Source of the DNA: Sphaerolaimus hirsutus
Lineage: Eukaryota; Nematoda; Chromadorea; Monhysterida; Sphaerolaimidae
Direction: 5' to 3'
NCBI GenBank assembly: GCA_964036195.1
Contig: OZ038453.1
Coordinates: 27,284,997-27,348,996 of the forward strand
DNA length: 64,000 nt
The notes below the pieces were generated by a model. The model saw nothing but the letters and a program-made list of their open reading frames with translations, did not search any database and was not told the origin of the DNA. A program made the translations under genes and the position numbers. Each line of letters begins with the position of its first letter. Positions within the stretch are counted from its first letter, which is position 1. This document shows, one piece after another, positions 11,895 to 23,166 of the stretch.

Positions 11895-13399
11895 TAGCTT
11901 TAGTTGACAAGAGTTACATTTGTGTTTCAGCTGAATATGTGTTATAAGAATTACAATTTGACAAGTGACATGAAGGCATCAGGATTTCAGTTCTACATAT
12001 ATACTTACCTTTGTGGTTTTTGGGCATTCAAAACCAATACAGACAGCGAAACAGCCAAAACCAGAATGAAATATGAACTTTTCATTTTTTCAACAGTGTT
12101 TAGATTATGTCACAAACATAAAATGTCAGATGTATTGATAATAATATATTTCAAGTCAACTCATTTCATTTCAGTAACTTTCCCATAGAATCTATTCAAC
12201 TGATAAAATTTAATTGATCAATCTAACAAATCAAATGGGTTTTTCTCACATACTTTGTTGTCGTTGACCAGATAAAAGCACATTTGCTTTTAAAATCAGA
12301 TGGTGAAAGTACTGATATCTGTGTTTAACATGGGGATGGAAAATAGTCTTATAAGCACTCATTTCTACCCAAAAAAAATGTGTAAAACGTGTTAAATGCA
12401 TGGTTAATCATCACTGAAAATTTCAGTCCTCATTGAAAAACAAAACAGTTTTCATGTATGTTTACTAATGTGTCGCTTGTTTTTCAACTAGCCCAATTTT
12501 CAAAAGCTTCCAACTTCCAAGAGTACAAATTACAAAAACTGTGTACCAAAGACAGATTTTCAATAAACCACCCATTAGTGTTCAACTGACATGTTAAACA
12601 CATTAGTTTGCATCTGTTATGTTATTTTTGGAATTGATTTTCATTTTTTTCATCCATCAATTGAATTCCATTCGGGACTGATTCAAATATGTCCATCTGT
12701 AATGCTACGTTTTAGGGATTGAAAAACATTTTTCTCATGGGATTAGCATTTGTTTTAATCCAAAAAATTGAGTTATGTGGGCCATTGCAATGTGCCATAC
12801 AGGAGTGGCACATTTGATGTTGTTTAAGTAGGTGGCCCATGGCAAGTTTTGTAGGCAGATTAGGCAGCGAAAAAAGAGATCAAAAAATAGTGATGCCATT
12901 CTGGGGGTAGGATTAGTATAAACCAAATGTCTGGGTGAGCCGCTCACTCAGGTGAGCGGCTTGATTTTGACACGCCGAGTCGCTCTTGACTCGGTGAGCG
13001 GAACGGATTTGCCCGTGCCACTCGGCCACTCAGGTGAGCGGTGTGGCTGACGAGTGCTGAGCGGCGCGAGCGGCTGCCACCCCCAGCTCGGGTCAATGGT
13101 GGACAAGCGGATGCCCGAGTGCTCGCGTTTGAACACGGTCGCTCAGGGCTCGGACCTCACTGCGAGCGTGAGTTACCGAGTGGTGAGCCGCTCGAATACC
13201 GCTCGTGGCGCTGAGCGGTCGGATGAGTGCCTGAGGACCCTAGAACGGTGACTTTGACCTGCGAGTGGTCGGTGGTCACTGCCAGGGGGAAGGAATCGCT
13301 GATCTGAGCTGTGCGGTTTCGTTCTGTTGCGTAATTTCGCGGAGCCGCTACAGGCAAATGCAAAAAGTGTATTGCCGACAACCCCCCCCCCCTGGACAC

Positions 13400-14241
13400 C
13401 AGAGTTGCGAAAGCGTATTTACGCTTACCCGAAATACCCGGGTAAATGGGTATTTATACTTACGATTACGCTTACACTTTCATTAAATACCCGTACGCTT
13501 TATTACGCTTTCCTGGCCGAAATACCCGGGTACCGAAAGCGTAAAAAATATTTCATATAGCCAATTTTAATACTTTAGAAAAAGCATAAAACTACAAAAC
13601 AGAAAGTTAAGTAGAACGTGTAGCAATAAAAAATAACTGTGTGTGTGTAGAAACGCTCTAAAATAGCGTCACATGTACAAATCCTGTGAAAAAAGCGTCA
13701 CATGTACCAATCCTGTGAAAATATGAACACAATGTACCTACTGGCTAAATAGGTATTCGAGTGTCTAGAAATTTTGTGGCTACTGAATTCGGAAATTTGT
13801 TGCCATAGTTGATTCCGACGACGATGTTGTCACTATTGATAGCACTGAGTCTCAGTTAGAATACAACGCAGACTAGAGTGCCGCTGCCTATGAAATGCCA
13901 TAACATCCTAGAGCAGCCTACCAAGTGGGTGTCCTACTAGACCCCGGTTTTGAACAATGTTTATTTGTTACGTTGATCGTGATTGTTGATTGTGTTGATA
14001 AAAAATGTGAAAATGAATGGAAACAACGTACGAACTTATCTAAAAGTGAATGCAAGGGTGTTTTCTGATCCTCAACAGCAAGATCACTTTCTAAGAAAAA
14101 AATTTCGCTTACACTTTATTTTACGCTTTCCTAGGTATTTTACAAATACCTTACGCTTATAGTATCCATACTCAAAATTTGGAATGTGTATTTACGCTTA
14201 CGCTTACGCTTTCCAAAAATACGGGTATTTTAACAACTCTG
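13400..14241. mobile_element. hAT-type MITE with CAGAGTTG termini
   Basis: The ends are CAGAGTTGCGAAAGCG and the inverted CAACTCTG, flanked by the 8-bp duplication CTGGACAC (13392-13399, 14242-14249). Subterminal 'acgcttacgctt' words are inverted at both ends. The same insertion with the same duplication is present in the other arm (52288-53123), so it predates the inverted duplication. Confidence 0.85.
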
Positions 14242-14778
14242 CTGGACACTGGAACGGGGCCAAACAAATCCGCTAAGAAAATGTATAAATAAAATGTGAA
14301 TAAATAAATAAGGCAAAAAATAAGTACCCGCACAAAACCCACTCACAACCCGTTAATTGGACGATAAAACCGTATAAAAATAAAGATAAGACGAAAACAA
14401 GATTTACAAGAAAAATACAAATTTCTCAAAAACACGCTGGCACCGGGAAAAATCACTATCTCCGAAACTGCGACGTCACTACATTATCATTGACATGAAT
14501 AGGCGACAAAACCTCTGGCGCGGCGCCAGAAAACCTCGCGCAGCGGCGCTTAAGTGGCGAAAGCAAGTTGGGTACCCGCGTAAATGGAAAAAAAAAGTTG
14601 CATTCCAGCTTCCTGACGCGGCGGCACCTGGCCAGCGGTGGGAAGCGGCGGGGCTTATCTGCAGATAAAAAAGTTTGCATCCGAAACCCATAAAGGATTT
14701 GGCCAAGAGGTGTCAAAATCACCATACAAAAATGCATTTTGCACTCGAAACCCGTTAAGGAACAAATCTGCATGTAAA

Positions 14779-15914
14779 CACCTTCCCGGTCACGTCCGGC
14801 ACCCTATTTTTGATCATACTTGTGACACCCTATCTCCAGTTCTAGGGCGCGCTAGAAGCTGAAACTTGGGGGAGATATTGGCGCAACCCCCCTCTACCTC
14901 GCATGAATTAGGGGGGTCGCGGCGACCCCTCTCAGGGTGGGTCGCCCTAAGTGCAATAGTTTTTGTGGCTTTTTTGGTGTCCCACAGCAGGTCCGGCACC
15001 CGCTGATTTTTGAGCTGTGGGAGTGGTATAAATCTAAAATTTTGGGGATGTGTTACCAACACCACTCCCCTACTATACACTATTCAACCATGTGAGATTA
15101 ACGTGAAAAATTTCTCAAAAATTCACTTATTCTCCAAAAAAACACCACTCCCCAATCGATGGATGACAAAAAATCCACTTTTTGGAACTTTTTTATTAGA
15201 CACTTGAAGAGATGGTTTACAATACTTTAAAGGGAAGCGTTTGATGTTTCAAGTTATGTAAAGAACCATACCTCTAAAATGCATGCATTGCAAAATTTAC
15301 TTGGGGGGAATTTCAAAGTGTGAATTTTGCAAATTTTTGTTCCTGCAATGATGTCATTATGATGTCATAAAATTCGCCCTAAGTAAATTTTGCAATGCAG
15401 GCATTTTAGAGGTATGGTTCTTTACATAACTTTAAACATCAAACCCTTCCCTTTCAAGTATCGTAAACCATCTCTTCAAGTGTCTAATAAAAAAGTTCCA
15501 AAAAGTGAATTTTTTGTCATCCATCTATTGGGGAGTGGTGTTTTTTTGGAGAATAAGCGAATTTTTGAGAAATTTTTCACGTTAATCTCACATTATTGAA
15601 TATTGTATAGTAGGGGAGTGGTGTTGGTAACACATCCCCAAAATTTTAGATTTATACCGCTCCCACAGCTCAAAAATCAGCAGGTGCCGGACCTGCTGTG
15701 GGACACCAAAAAAGCCACAAAAATTTTTTGCACTTAGGGCGACCCACCCTGAGAGGGGTCGCCGCGACCCCCCTAATTCATGCGAGGTAGAGGGGGGTTG
15801 CGCCAATATCTCCCCCAAGTTTCAGCCTCTGCGGCACCCTAGAACTGGGTATAGGATGTGAGAAGTAAAATCAAAAAATGGGTGCCGGACGTGACCGGGA
15901 AGGTGTTTATATTG
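14779..15914. mobile_element. Foldback element with about 560-bp inverted arms
   Basis: The two halves are reverse complements around about 15345. The termini read ACACCTTCCCGGTCACGTCC and the inverted GGACGTGACCGGGAAGGTGT. No coding capacity. The first 45 bp of this terminus also close the inner end of the large inverted repeat on both sides (14779-14823 and 51706-51750), and a diverged terminus is at about 18820. Confidence 0.8.
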
Positions 15915-16314
15915 TACCCCCGCGCGACTCCCCCCCCAAACCCCCCAGAAAATGTTTCAGCTATCTATCCCTCCGGAGGAGCGATTTGCTATCTATCCAA
16001 CCACTCGGAGGGTCGAAATTCACTCGGAGGGTCGAACCCCCGCGGGGGTCCAAATCTACAAGAGCCCTGCCCCCCCCCCCGATGGTGACCCCTATACCGC
16101 AGGGGCTCAGATAGATAGTTTATCTCTCCTCGGAGGGATAAATAGCTGGTCGATTTAGGTACCCCAACCCTCCTCCCTACCAAACTCCATGGTGCTAAAC
16201 ACACAGTTTGCAAAGCAGCAGCGGCTGGCGCTTTCGCCCGGTGCCGCGCCGTCTGCCAGCAATGGAAAGCGCTCCTTCCTGCGCAAGATATTCAACAAGA
16301 CCAAAGGGTGAATA
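15915..16314 (+). CDS. GC-rich stretch with a possible exon (16190-16314)
   Basis: An ATG at 16190 opens a 42-codon frame ending in a basic LRKIFNKTKG motif, immediately followed by GGGTGA, so the frame may end there or be an exon ending at a GT. The composition is more gene-like than its surroundings. No family is recognised and no partner exon was found. The preceding 270 bp are C/G-rich inverted repeats. Confidence 0.25.
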
Positions 16315-16491
16315 AGTGAATCTGCATAAGTGAATATGTACAGTACAATGTGAATACATCGATATGTATACAATGAGCGTGCATTTGTCAGTAGTTGGAC
16401 AGATTTGTTGTAGATACTTTTTTTGTGACACGTTTTTCAGACATTTCACCATTTGACCCAATTTGATCACCTCCATTTGTGGAATGGGTGA

Positions 16492-17652
16492 TAGGGTTGG
16501 GGAACCGAACCGAACCGAACCGAACCGAACCGAGAACCGAGCACAATTTTGGAACCGAGAACCAAGAACCGGAACCGAAAAAAATACCCGAACCGGAACC
16601 GAGAACCGGCACTTAGACCCGGAACCGAACTAAAGAACCGAAAGAACCGAAATTTTATACAATAATCGGCGGCCGGCCCCTCCCCTTCTCAGGTGAGAGT
16701 AGGAAGATGCATGGAAATGTAACTTCCGGCATCAATTTTTAGGGTGATTTGTAAAAATTTTGCGCACAAGTCACAATTCTTGCTTCACGTGACTGGTGAT
16801 TTCATCTCACCGGTTGCGCAGCCTCATGTGTTCACGATCCTGCCTAAAATGTGTATATGTATGTAAAATACATATACAGCAGTCTGTGGGGTCTGTGCCA
16901 GTGTGCATGTAAACCTGGTGCGCATGTAGGCCAATTTTCCAACATTTTTCCATCACACTGATATTTTAGAAGTACATTGGTAATCATACTGTTAATTCTC
17001 TATAAAATACAGCGAGTGGGGTGCCAGTCTCTCTATATTTACATGTATTTACATACATATCAGAGATTTATGGCACCAATGCGAATGGCGCCAGTGCCAT
17101 GATGCCATTTCGTCACCATGTAGGTAAACTTTTAGGGCGGGTGGCTGAATCCCCCTCCCGTACACCGGGCTCAGTAAACAAACAGACACCATGCTCAGAA
17201 ATCCTGGATATGTACCTGGCCCCCAAGGCAAGGGGTCTACATGTGCACTGGGTTTACATGCACACTGAGTTTTGGCTGTCTGGGGCACCTACGCCAATGC
17301 CAATGGTGCCATGGCGTGGCGCCTATGAATGGCGCGAGCGCCATGACACCATTCCATCACTACAGGGGCAAAATTTTAGGGGGGGGGTTGTTTTATGTTG
17401 TTTTTCCTTTGTTCAGCTTATTATTTTTATATTCCCGATTTTTTCATTACCCGATACCCGACTTTTTCATTACCCGGAACCGAAATTTTTGACAATTTGG
17501 ACCTGAAAGAACCGAACCGGAACCGAACTTGAGAACCGAACCGAGAACCGGAACCAAAAATTTTGAGGAACCGAGAACCGAGAACCGAACCGAAATTTTT
17601 TAGAACCGAGAACCGAGAACCGGAACCGAAAATTTTGAAATTCCCAACCCTA
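16492..17652. mobile_element. hAT-type MITE with TAGGGTTGGG termini
   Basis: The ends TAGGGTTGGGGAA and TTCCCAACCCTA are flanked by the 8-bp duplication ATGGGTGA (16484-16491, 17653-17660). Both sides are inverted arrays of the 6-bp word 'aaccga'. The core (17050-17370) holds a second nested palindromic segment rich in 'gcgcca/tggcgc'. Non-coding. Confidence 0.85.
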
Positions 17653-17660
17653 ATGGGTGA

Positions 17661-18426
17661 TGCTTCAACGTTGAAGCAGGGGTAGAAAGGGGGTGGGGGG
17701 GCGTTTTTGATGCGTTTTTGAATCCGTTTAAACAAGTTTCTAAAGATGGTGCATTCCTTTACATAACAAAGATTTTTTCGCTGAATTGCGTGCGACCTCA
17801 TTTTTGTTTCGATAAAATGATATAATATTTCAAATTTTTTCTCAGATAGTTTTTTATGCATGGTGATTGGTGCCTTGTATCAATAGCTCCGATTTGCTTG
17901 TTATAGGTTACTTTCAATCGAGTTGTTCTAATATTTATTTCTGCACAGCGGTGTGAAATGTTTTGGCTAGCACCCCTTGCCCCATCGCTGCCTATTCGTC
18001 AGCTTTTTTCCACTTGATGCGAATGTGGTATCGGAAAAGCTAGAAAATATTTTTCTAGTGTTATTGTTAATGCTTTTTTTAGTAATTTCTGTGTACGATC
18101 CGACATGTCGTTTTTGATGTGGCTGAATTGTCGCATGTTGTCTTGTTGCACACTTCGATGACTTGTGCACGTTAAGTCCCTCACGGTTTGTTTTAAATAT
18201 GTTTTTTAACCATGTCACTATGGTTGTGTATTTTTGCACATATCTCCGCAATTTTTCAATGCATTCATTTCCATGCTGCCGCATACCGAAGTTCTTCCGC
18301 ACCGTGCAATAAACAATCCAACCAAATAATGGGCACTTTTTTCCGCGATCACATCCCCCTGTCTCACATAAATCGGACATTCACCTACCGAAATAGCCAA
18401 AATTTCAACACTTTAAACGCTCGAAA
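17661..18426. other. Stretch without a supported gene
   Basis: A 137-codon minus-strand frame (17967-18380) is the longest here. Its composition is mixed, it has no motif and overlaps other open frames on both strands, so I do not call it. The stretch after 18385 on the plus strand may be the start of the exon described for the introner copy at 18580. Confidence 0.35.
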
Positions 18427-18579
18427 ATGTCCCAGTCCCAAACGCTCGGCGCATATTCCGCCGATGCGCGCAAGGACATACAAACCGTTTGCTACGATGC
18501 TGGTTTGGTGCATTGCCGGAGAAGGGGCCAATATGTGGGCCAGTGGTGCGTGGCCCCCTGCTGCGCGGATAGACACCAG

Positions 18580-18779
18580 GTGCCACTCCCAGACCATGTA
18601 AAAAGCCGTGTCAAATCCTAATGTCGGACAAAGTGTCAAAAGTCATGTAAACTGCATTGGAAAATGGCAAACGTACCTTTGCCATTTTCCAGGCCATTTT
18701 ACTTGACTTTTGACTCTTTGCATGACAATGACATTTGCCATTTTACAGGGCTTTTTACAGGGTCAGGGAGTGCCCCCAG
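18580..18779 (+). mobile_element. Introner-like MITE, copy 2
   Basis: Plus-strand ends are GTGCCACTCCCAGACC and GGGAGTGCCCCCAG. The TIR core and asymmetrical GT/CAG ends match the copies at 8220-8372 and 29918-30084. It follows an open plus-strand frame (ATG 18427, ending ...CACCAG) and precedes CAGAGGGG, so removing it as an intron leaves the frame open for a further 12 codons. Whether a real gene is involved here is unproven. Confidence 0.7.
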
Positions 18780-18818
18780 CAGAGGGGTGAGGCTGTGTCG
18801 CCCAGTGTGAGTTGGTAA

Positions 18819-19204
18819 ACACCTTCCCGGTCAAGTAAGCCACCCATTTTTTCCTTTCACTTCGGAAGCTATATCTCGGGCTATGTTGGGGTTATAGAGC
18901 TGAAACTTTGTGAATATATACTTGTAACATCCCTCTACTCTGCATCAATGGGGGGAGGCATGGCGACCAACTACAGGATGGGTCGCCCTATATGCAAAAA
19001 TTTTTTGCCATGTTTTCAGTGTCCCAAACAAGTACACCACCCACTTGATTAGCTACACTAAAGGGGCTGTATCTCCAGTTGTGGGGGTGGTAGAAAGCTC
19101 AAATTGTAGGGGTATCTTGGCAACACCCACCCCTACTATACGGCAGTGGGGCAGCTCCCGACAACCCACTACAGTTTGTGCCACACTGTATAGTTTTTTT
19201 TATT
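18819..19204. repeat. Diverged foldback terminus and low-copy repeats
   Basis: The stretch starts with ACACCTTCCCGGTCAAGTAA, a relative of the 14779 foldback terminus. It holds 'gggtcgccct' words like those in that element. No gene seen. Confidence 0.45.
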
Positions 19205-19965
19205 TTTAAAAACGACCCAAGTGTCCCAAGTAAGTATTGTATTGCTACTGTTGCCATGGTTATTAGGTGGTGATTTATGTTGGCACGTGTCCAAGAAAGT
19301 TGTTGACGTGGGTTATGGTAATTATCAGTTCAGACAAAAATATGGGCGTGGCAAGTTATGTGTGGGCGTGTAGCCCGTATAAAAGAGAGCATCTGCCAGT
19401 CATTTGGGGTTCGGAACCGGAATAGTGAAAATACATCAAGCTAGCAAAGCTAAGCTGCAGCTGAAAATAGTAGCTGAAAGTCCAAGTGACTGGATTTGAG
19501 GAACCCGTATGCTTGGCAGGTGCTGTGGAAGTTCAGTGCCGTGTGATCCAAGTATTGTGAGTGTTTGATATATTTAAGTGTTTGACCATCAATAAACTTG
19601 TGCCAAGGGGCAACGACCGGCTGCGTTTGGCTTGCAAAGTAACTCAGCAACACGACATCGAACCTGCACTTCATCACGAGCGCTCAACCAAATCACATCA
19701 ATAAACCCACATGCATAACATTGCATGTCATCGGTGAAGTCGCCGGGTATCCTTGTCATCCTCCTGAAGTTCGTCGTAGTCAGAGTGGACGTTGGAACCT
19801 GTAAAGGTGTAAGTCCAACTTCACATAGAAAAGTGGTGATTGTCTGTGGCGCCACGCAACGGTACGTCCCAGGTACGTTACAAATTTTGGTTTTTGTGGA
19901 AGTTGAAATTTGTGTGAAATTTAAAAAAAAAATTTTTTTTTGGGGGGAAGCCAATTCTGGCGACA
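19205..19965 (+). repeat. Probable 5' LTR of a retrotransposon
   Basis: The segment opens with TGTCCCAAG. A TATA box (TATAAAAG, about 19379) is followed by a polyadenylation signal (AATAAA, about 19591), the order expected for U3-R-U5. A possible primer-binding site (CTGGCGACAG) begins near 19970, and a gag-like frame follows at 20171. The 3' LTR is not in the window, so the limits are estimates. Confidence 0.5.
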
Positions 19966-20170
19966 GTAGCCACACCCGGCAAACAGCAGAAAGCGTCTGA
20001 CGCTTTGAAACAGAAGATAGGCACCTGGTGCCTATATCCACACCGCAATGCAGGTGCAATAGGTGCGAGGCACCCATTGCCACTTTGCAAGTCCACAAGT
20101 TGGAAGTCCCTTTTGAGTAAAAATACACAAGTGAAAGACTAAAGGGGCACTCACACTTGAAAAACTCACG

Positions 20171-21493
20171 ATGGTGTTTGAGCTGCCGCCTCTGGTGCCC
20201 GAGTTTGACGCCGATGGCAAACTGATACTGCCCAGTCTGCCCGAGAACGTGGTTGAGGTGAAAACCATGGAGGAACTGGACGAGCAGATTGCCAATGTCA
20301 CTCGCCAGCAGCAAATTCTGCAAAGTAAAAATTACTCTTTTGAAGATCGTAGCCTGCGCACACAATGTCGCGCCTATTTAGCTAGACTAGACGGTTTACT
20401 AGCCCAATTGAAAGCAGTGAAAAAAACATTAGTCACAGAAGAGGCGCTGCGTCGCGCAAATGCACGCCGAAATGACCCGGGTGAAGTACAGGGGGGGTCA
20501 AAGGGGAACCCAAACGATCCCAATGCACCCAATGCAAACCCACCCGAAACAAACACCAACCCACCCAGTGTGCCTCCGGCGTCCGGTGATCCAAATGGGG
20601 GTCCGCCTACGGGGGTACAACGGCGCCTGTGGCTGCGAACCCGCCACCAGGACGAGGTCTGCCTCGCACCCCACCACCAGGCACGGCCAGCACGTCACCA
20701 ACAGCGAGCGCGGTACCGACCATCTCTGCACAAGGTTCGATGGGGATGGGTGCAAATCCCCGCACCACTGTGATGACAACGGCGCGCCGTCGCGCATTCA
20801 GTGGATCTTTTACAAGTAATGTACATGGTACAACTATGGTCACAGCCCCTGGCTCAACCAACAATGGTATGACGTCACCAGGAGGGGTACCACTCTTACA
20901 AAGGGATCCATCAGGGGCCCAGAGTCCACATAATAGCGCGTCAACGCGTGCAATGTCATCACAGGGGGGAGGAGTTGGGGGAAATTTTCCAAACCAAGGG
21001 ATACCCAACCGACCTGGTACCACTATTGATCTGGTAGGGGATGTGAAAGTGCCAATGACTGGGGGTACCGAATGGTACCAAAGGTATATGGATGACCGGG
21101 AACAGACGGTCGACTACTTGCGCAACGCCACAAACCAGCGCCTGCAAAATTTAGAACTTGAAATAGCTCATGCAAAGCGTGCCGCACTAAATGATAGCGT
21201 GAACCCCTATGAACTGGGGGGGGTAAGGATTCTGTACTTACAGGACCCTACATCACCGCCCTGAGCCAGAAATGCTGCGAATATGGGGGGGAGCGTGCTG
21301 AGGGAGCTATAAATCCCTCAGTGTGGATCAAACAGTTAGAGGTAGCACTATATTCACTTTGTATTCCAAAAAAGAAGTGGCCCTTGTGTCTGTCACTTCG
21401 CTTAAAAGGTGAACCCCTTAGGTGGTTGGCAGGGGTAGATGATGCAACTAGGGCTAATTATCAAGAGCTAAAAAGGCAATTTTTACTGACTTA
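20171..21493 (+). pseudogene. gag: Retrotransposon gag, two frameshifts, cut by the gap
   Basis: The frame from ATG 20171 has an N-terminal coiled-coil-like region, a Pro/Asn-rich linker, and then must change frame at the GGGGG run near 20611 and again at the GGGGGGGG run near 21216 to stay open. The third segment (21280-21493) has the hallmark of retrotransposon gag: a WIKQLE helix and a LRLKGEPLRWL motif. Both breaks fall in G homopolymers, so they may be sequencing errors. The ORF runs into the N gap; no protease, RT or integrase of this element is visible after it. Confidence 0.6.
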
Positions 21494-21693
21494 NNNNNNN
21501 NNNNNNNNNNNNNNNNNNNNNNNNNNNNNNNNNNNNNNNNNNNNNNNNNNNNNNNNNNNNNNNNNNNNNNNNNNNNNNNNNNNNNNNNNNNNNNNNNNNN
21601 NNNNNNNNNNNNNNNNNNNNNNNNNNNNNNNNNNNNNNNNNNNNNNNNNNNNNNNNNNNNNNNNNNNNNNNNNNNNNNNNNNNNNNNNNNNNN
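21494..21693. other. Assembly gap (200 N)
   Basis: Exactly 200 N, the usual placeholder for a gap of unknown size. It separates the left arm of the large inverted repeat and the gag fragment from the virus-like element. Confidence 0.99.
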
Positions 21694-22506
21694 TCCAGAC
21701 ACTGAAAAATTTTGAAAAATATTTCGAAATTATAACTTGGCACATGCGCAAAATTTTTTCAACGTACCAAAAAATGCGCAAAATCCAATAGCAGCCAACC
21801 ATTCTTTCATTTTTGACTATCTCGATGGAAAAAATAGATATTCTTGGCAGATAGTTTAAAAGTGGACTTAAGAAGCGTTAGAAATACAGCAGCCGGACAG
21901 ATTTTTTTATTTTTGATATTTTACACTTGGGGGGAACAGACAAAAAAATGTTTTGGATACCTTAGCTATGATAAGGACATGTTTTCTTTCGCCTCCGCAT
22001 TGGCTGTTTACTAAAATATAATTTTGTCTATATATTTATGAGGAATGTATTTTCGCGTTACCTAGTTTTCGCTTATGCTAGTCAAATATTTGTAATTTGT
22101 GCGTGGGGAAGGGGACGTACAAAAATATAGATATATATGTAAATGTACTAAGACGAATAGAATTTTAGCGAGTGGGGATGACCGTCTAGGCATGGGTTTT
22201 TTTTTTTGGGGGGGGAACCCCACCCATGGAATTACCCCCCCCACATAGCAGAAAATTCCCGATATAAATACCCCCCTAGAAGATTGGCATTCCAAATAAA
22301 AGTGGAAAATTCAGTATATACTCGCTGGATAGCACACTTAGTCGTAGACTACCATAGTCGATCTGAATAATGCTACAGAATTGTAGGGTTGGGCATACAT
22401 CAAATCTGAATCGGTATCTGAATAATGCTGGGCATAGATTTTTCAAAGTTCAGTTGCATAAACACACATGTACTGAGTGCATAGTGATTTGTAAAATATA
22501 CGAAAT
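21694..22506. other. Stretch without a gene
   Basis: AT-rich DNA with C/G runs near 22200-22270 that resemble decayed CCGTATTTCC-family subterminal sequence. There is no continuing retroelement frame after the gap. The open frames are short. Confidence 0.5.
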
Positions 22507-22896
22507 CATCCCTTAAGGTTGTCGATATTGCAATATAATGTATATTGCTTAGATTTTGTCCTAGAAATCATTATTTCGTAATTTGTTGGCTGTCCGCCAA
22601 TTCGCTTTTTATTTTATTTTATCGGGTGGGTTACTTGCATATGTTGTACATTTGTACGCTTGTACATGTATTTTTTTCTTGTCGCTGCCCACATGGTTTC
22701 GGTTGTAGATACTGTGTGCAAAAATGCGACCACACGACTACACAAAAGGCACCTTATGCGAGTAGCCTCACCAAATAAAATAAAATAAAAAAGCGAATTG
22801 GCGGACAGCCAACAAATTACGAAATAATGATTTCTAGGACAAAACCGAAGCAATATACATTATATTGCAATATCGACGACCTTAAGGGATGGTTTG
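22507..22896. mobile_element. Palindromic MITE
   Basis: About 110-bp inverted arms (CATCCCTTAAGGTTGTCGAT ... and its reverse complement, with few mismatches) flank a 160-bp core. Each arm contains 'gaaataatgatttctaggac' or its complement. Non-coding. Confidence 0.75.
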
Positions 22897-22924
22897 GTGA
22901 AAAAATTGTGACGAAATAATGATC

Positions 22925-23000
22925 CTCTCGAAATATCCCCTCATCCACCTCTCGGGACGACTATGAAACGATCCCCCCGGTGATATTTTGAGGAAATATG
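22925..23000. mobile_element. Terminus of a CCGTATTTCC-family element
   Basis: Words such as CTCGAAATATCCCC and TTTGAGGAAATAT resemble the family termini seen at 8838 and 3395, with sequence decay. It may be a remnant with both ends shortened. Confidence 0.35.
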
Positions 23001-23166
23001 ATTTACTTCACCTAAGCTAAATTTTCACCCACACAGTGTCAACCCCATTCAACAGTCAGGTGTGCAAGGTGGCAGGGAGAAGATTTGGAAAGAAGAAGAA
23101 GGGGAGGTGTGTTATTTTTTTATTGTTTCATTCCCAAAGTATGTATAATCGGCAAAAATAGTGCCA

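Larger units (their letters stand above)
11041..14823 (+). repeat. Left arm of the large inverted repeat
   Basis: From ACACGCACCACGGGCC at 11041 to CATACTTGTGA at 14823 the sequence matches the reverse complement of 51706-57340 nearly base for base, apart from later insertions. It contains a TA-flanked MITE (11447-11894) absent from the other arm and a hAT MITE (13400-14241) present in both arms. It has no gene I can support: open frames found here reappear in the other arm only because the DNA is duplicated. Whether it is the terminal repeat of the element at 23-50 kb, or a segmental inverted duplication, is open; no flanking target duplication is visible. Confidence 0.8.

Noticed and set aside
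12735..14773. Several open frames that occur twice in the window (also 51755-55079)
   Set aside because: They repeat only because they lie in the two inverted arms; they have no domain signal and run through MITE sequence.
17967..18380. A 137-codon minus-strand frame
   Set aside because: No motif, no splice partner, overlaps equally long frames on the other strand.
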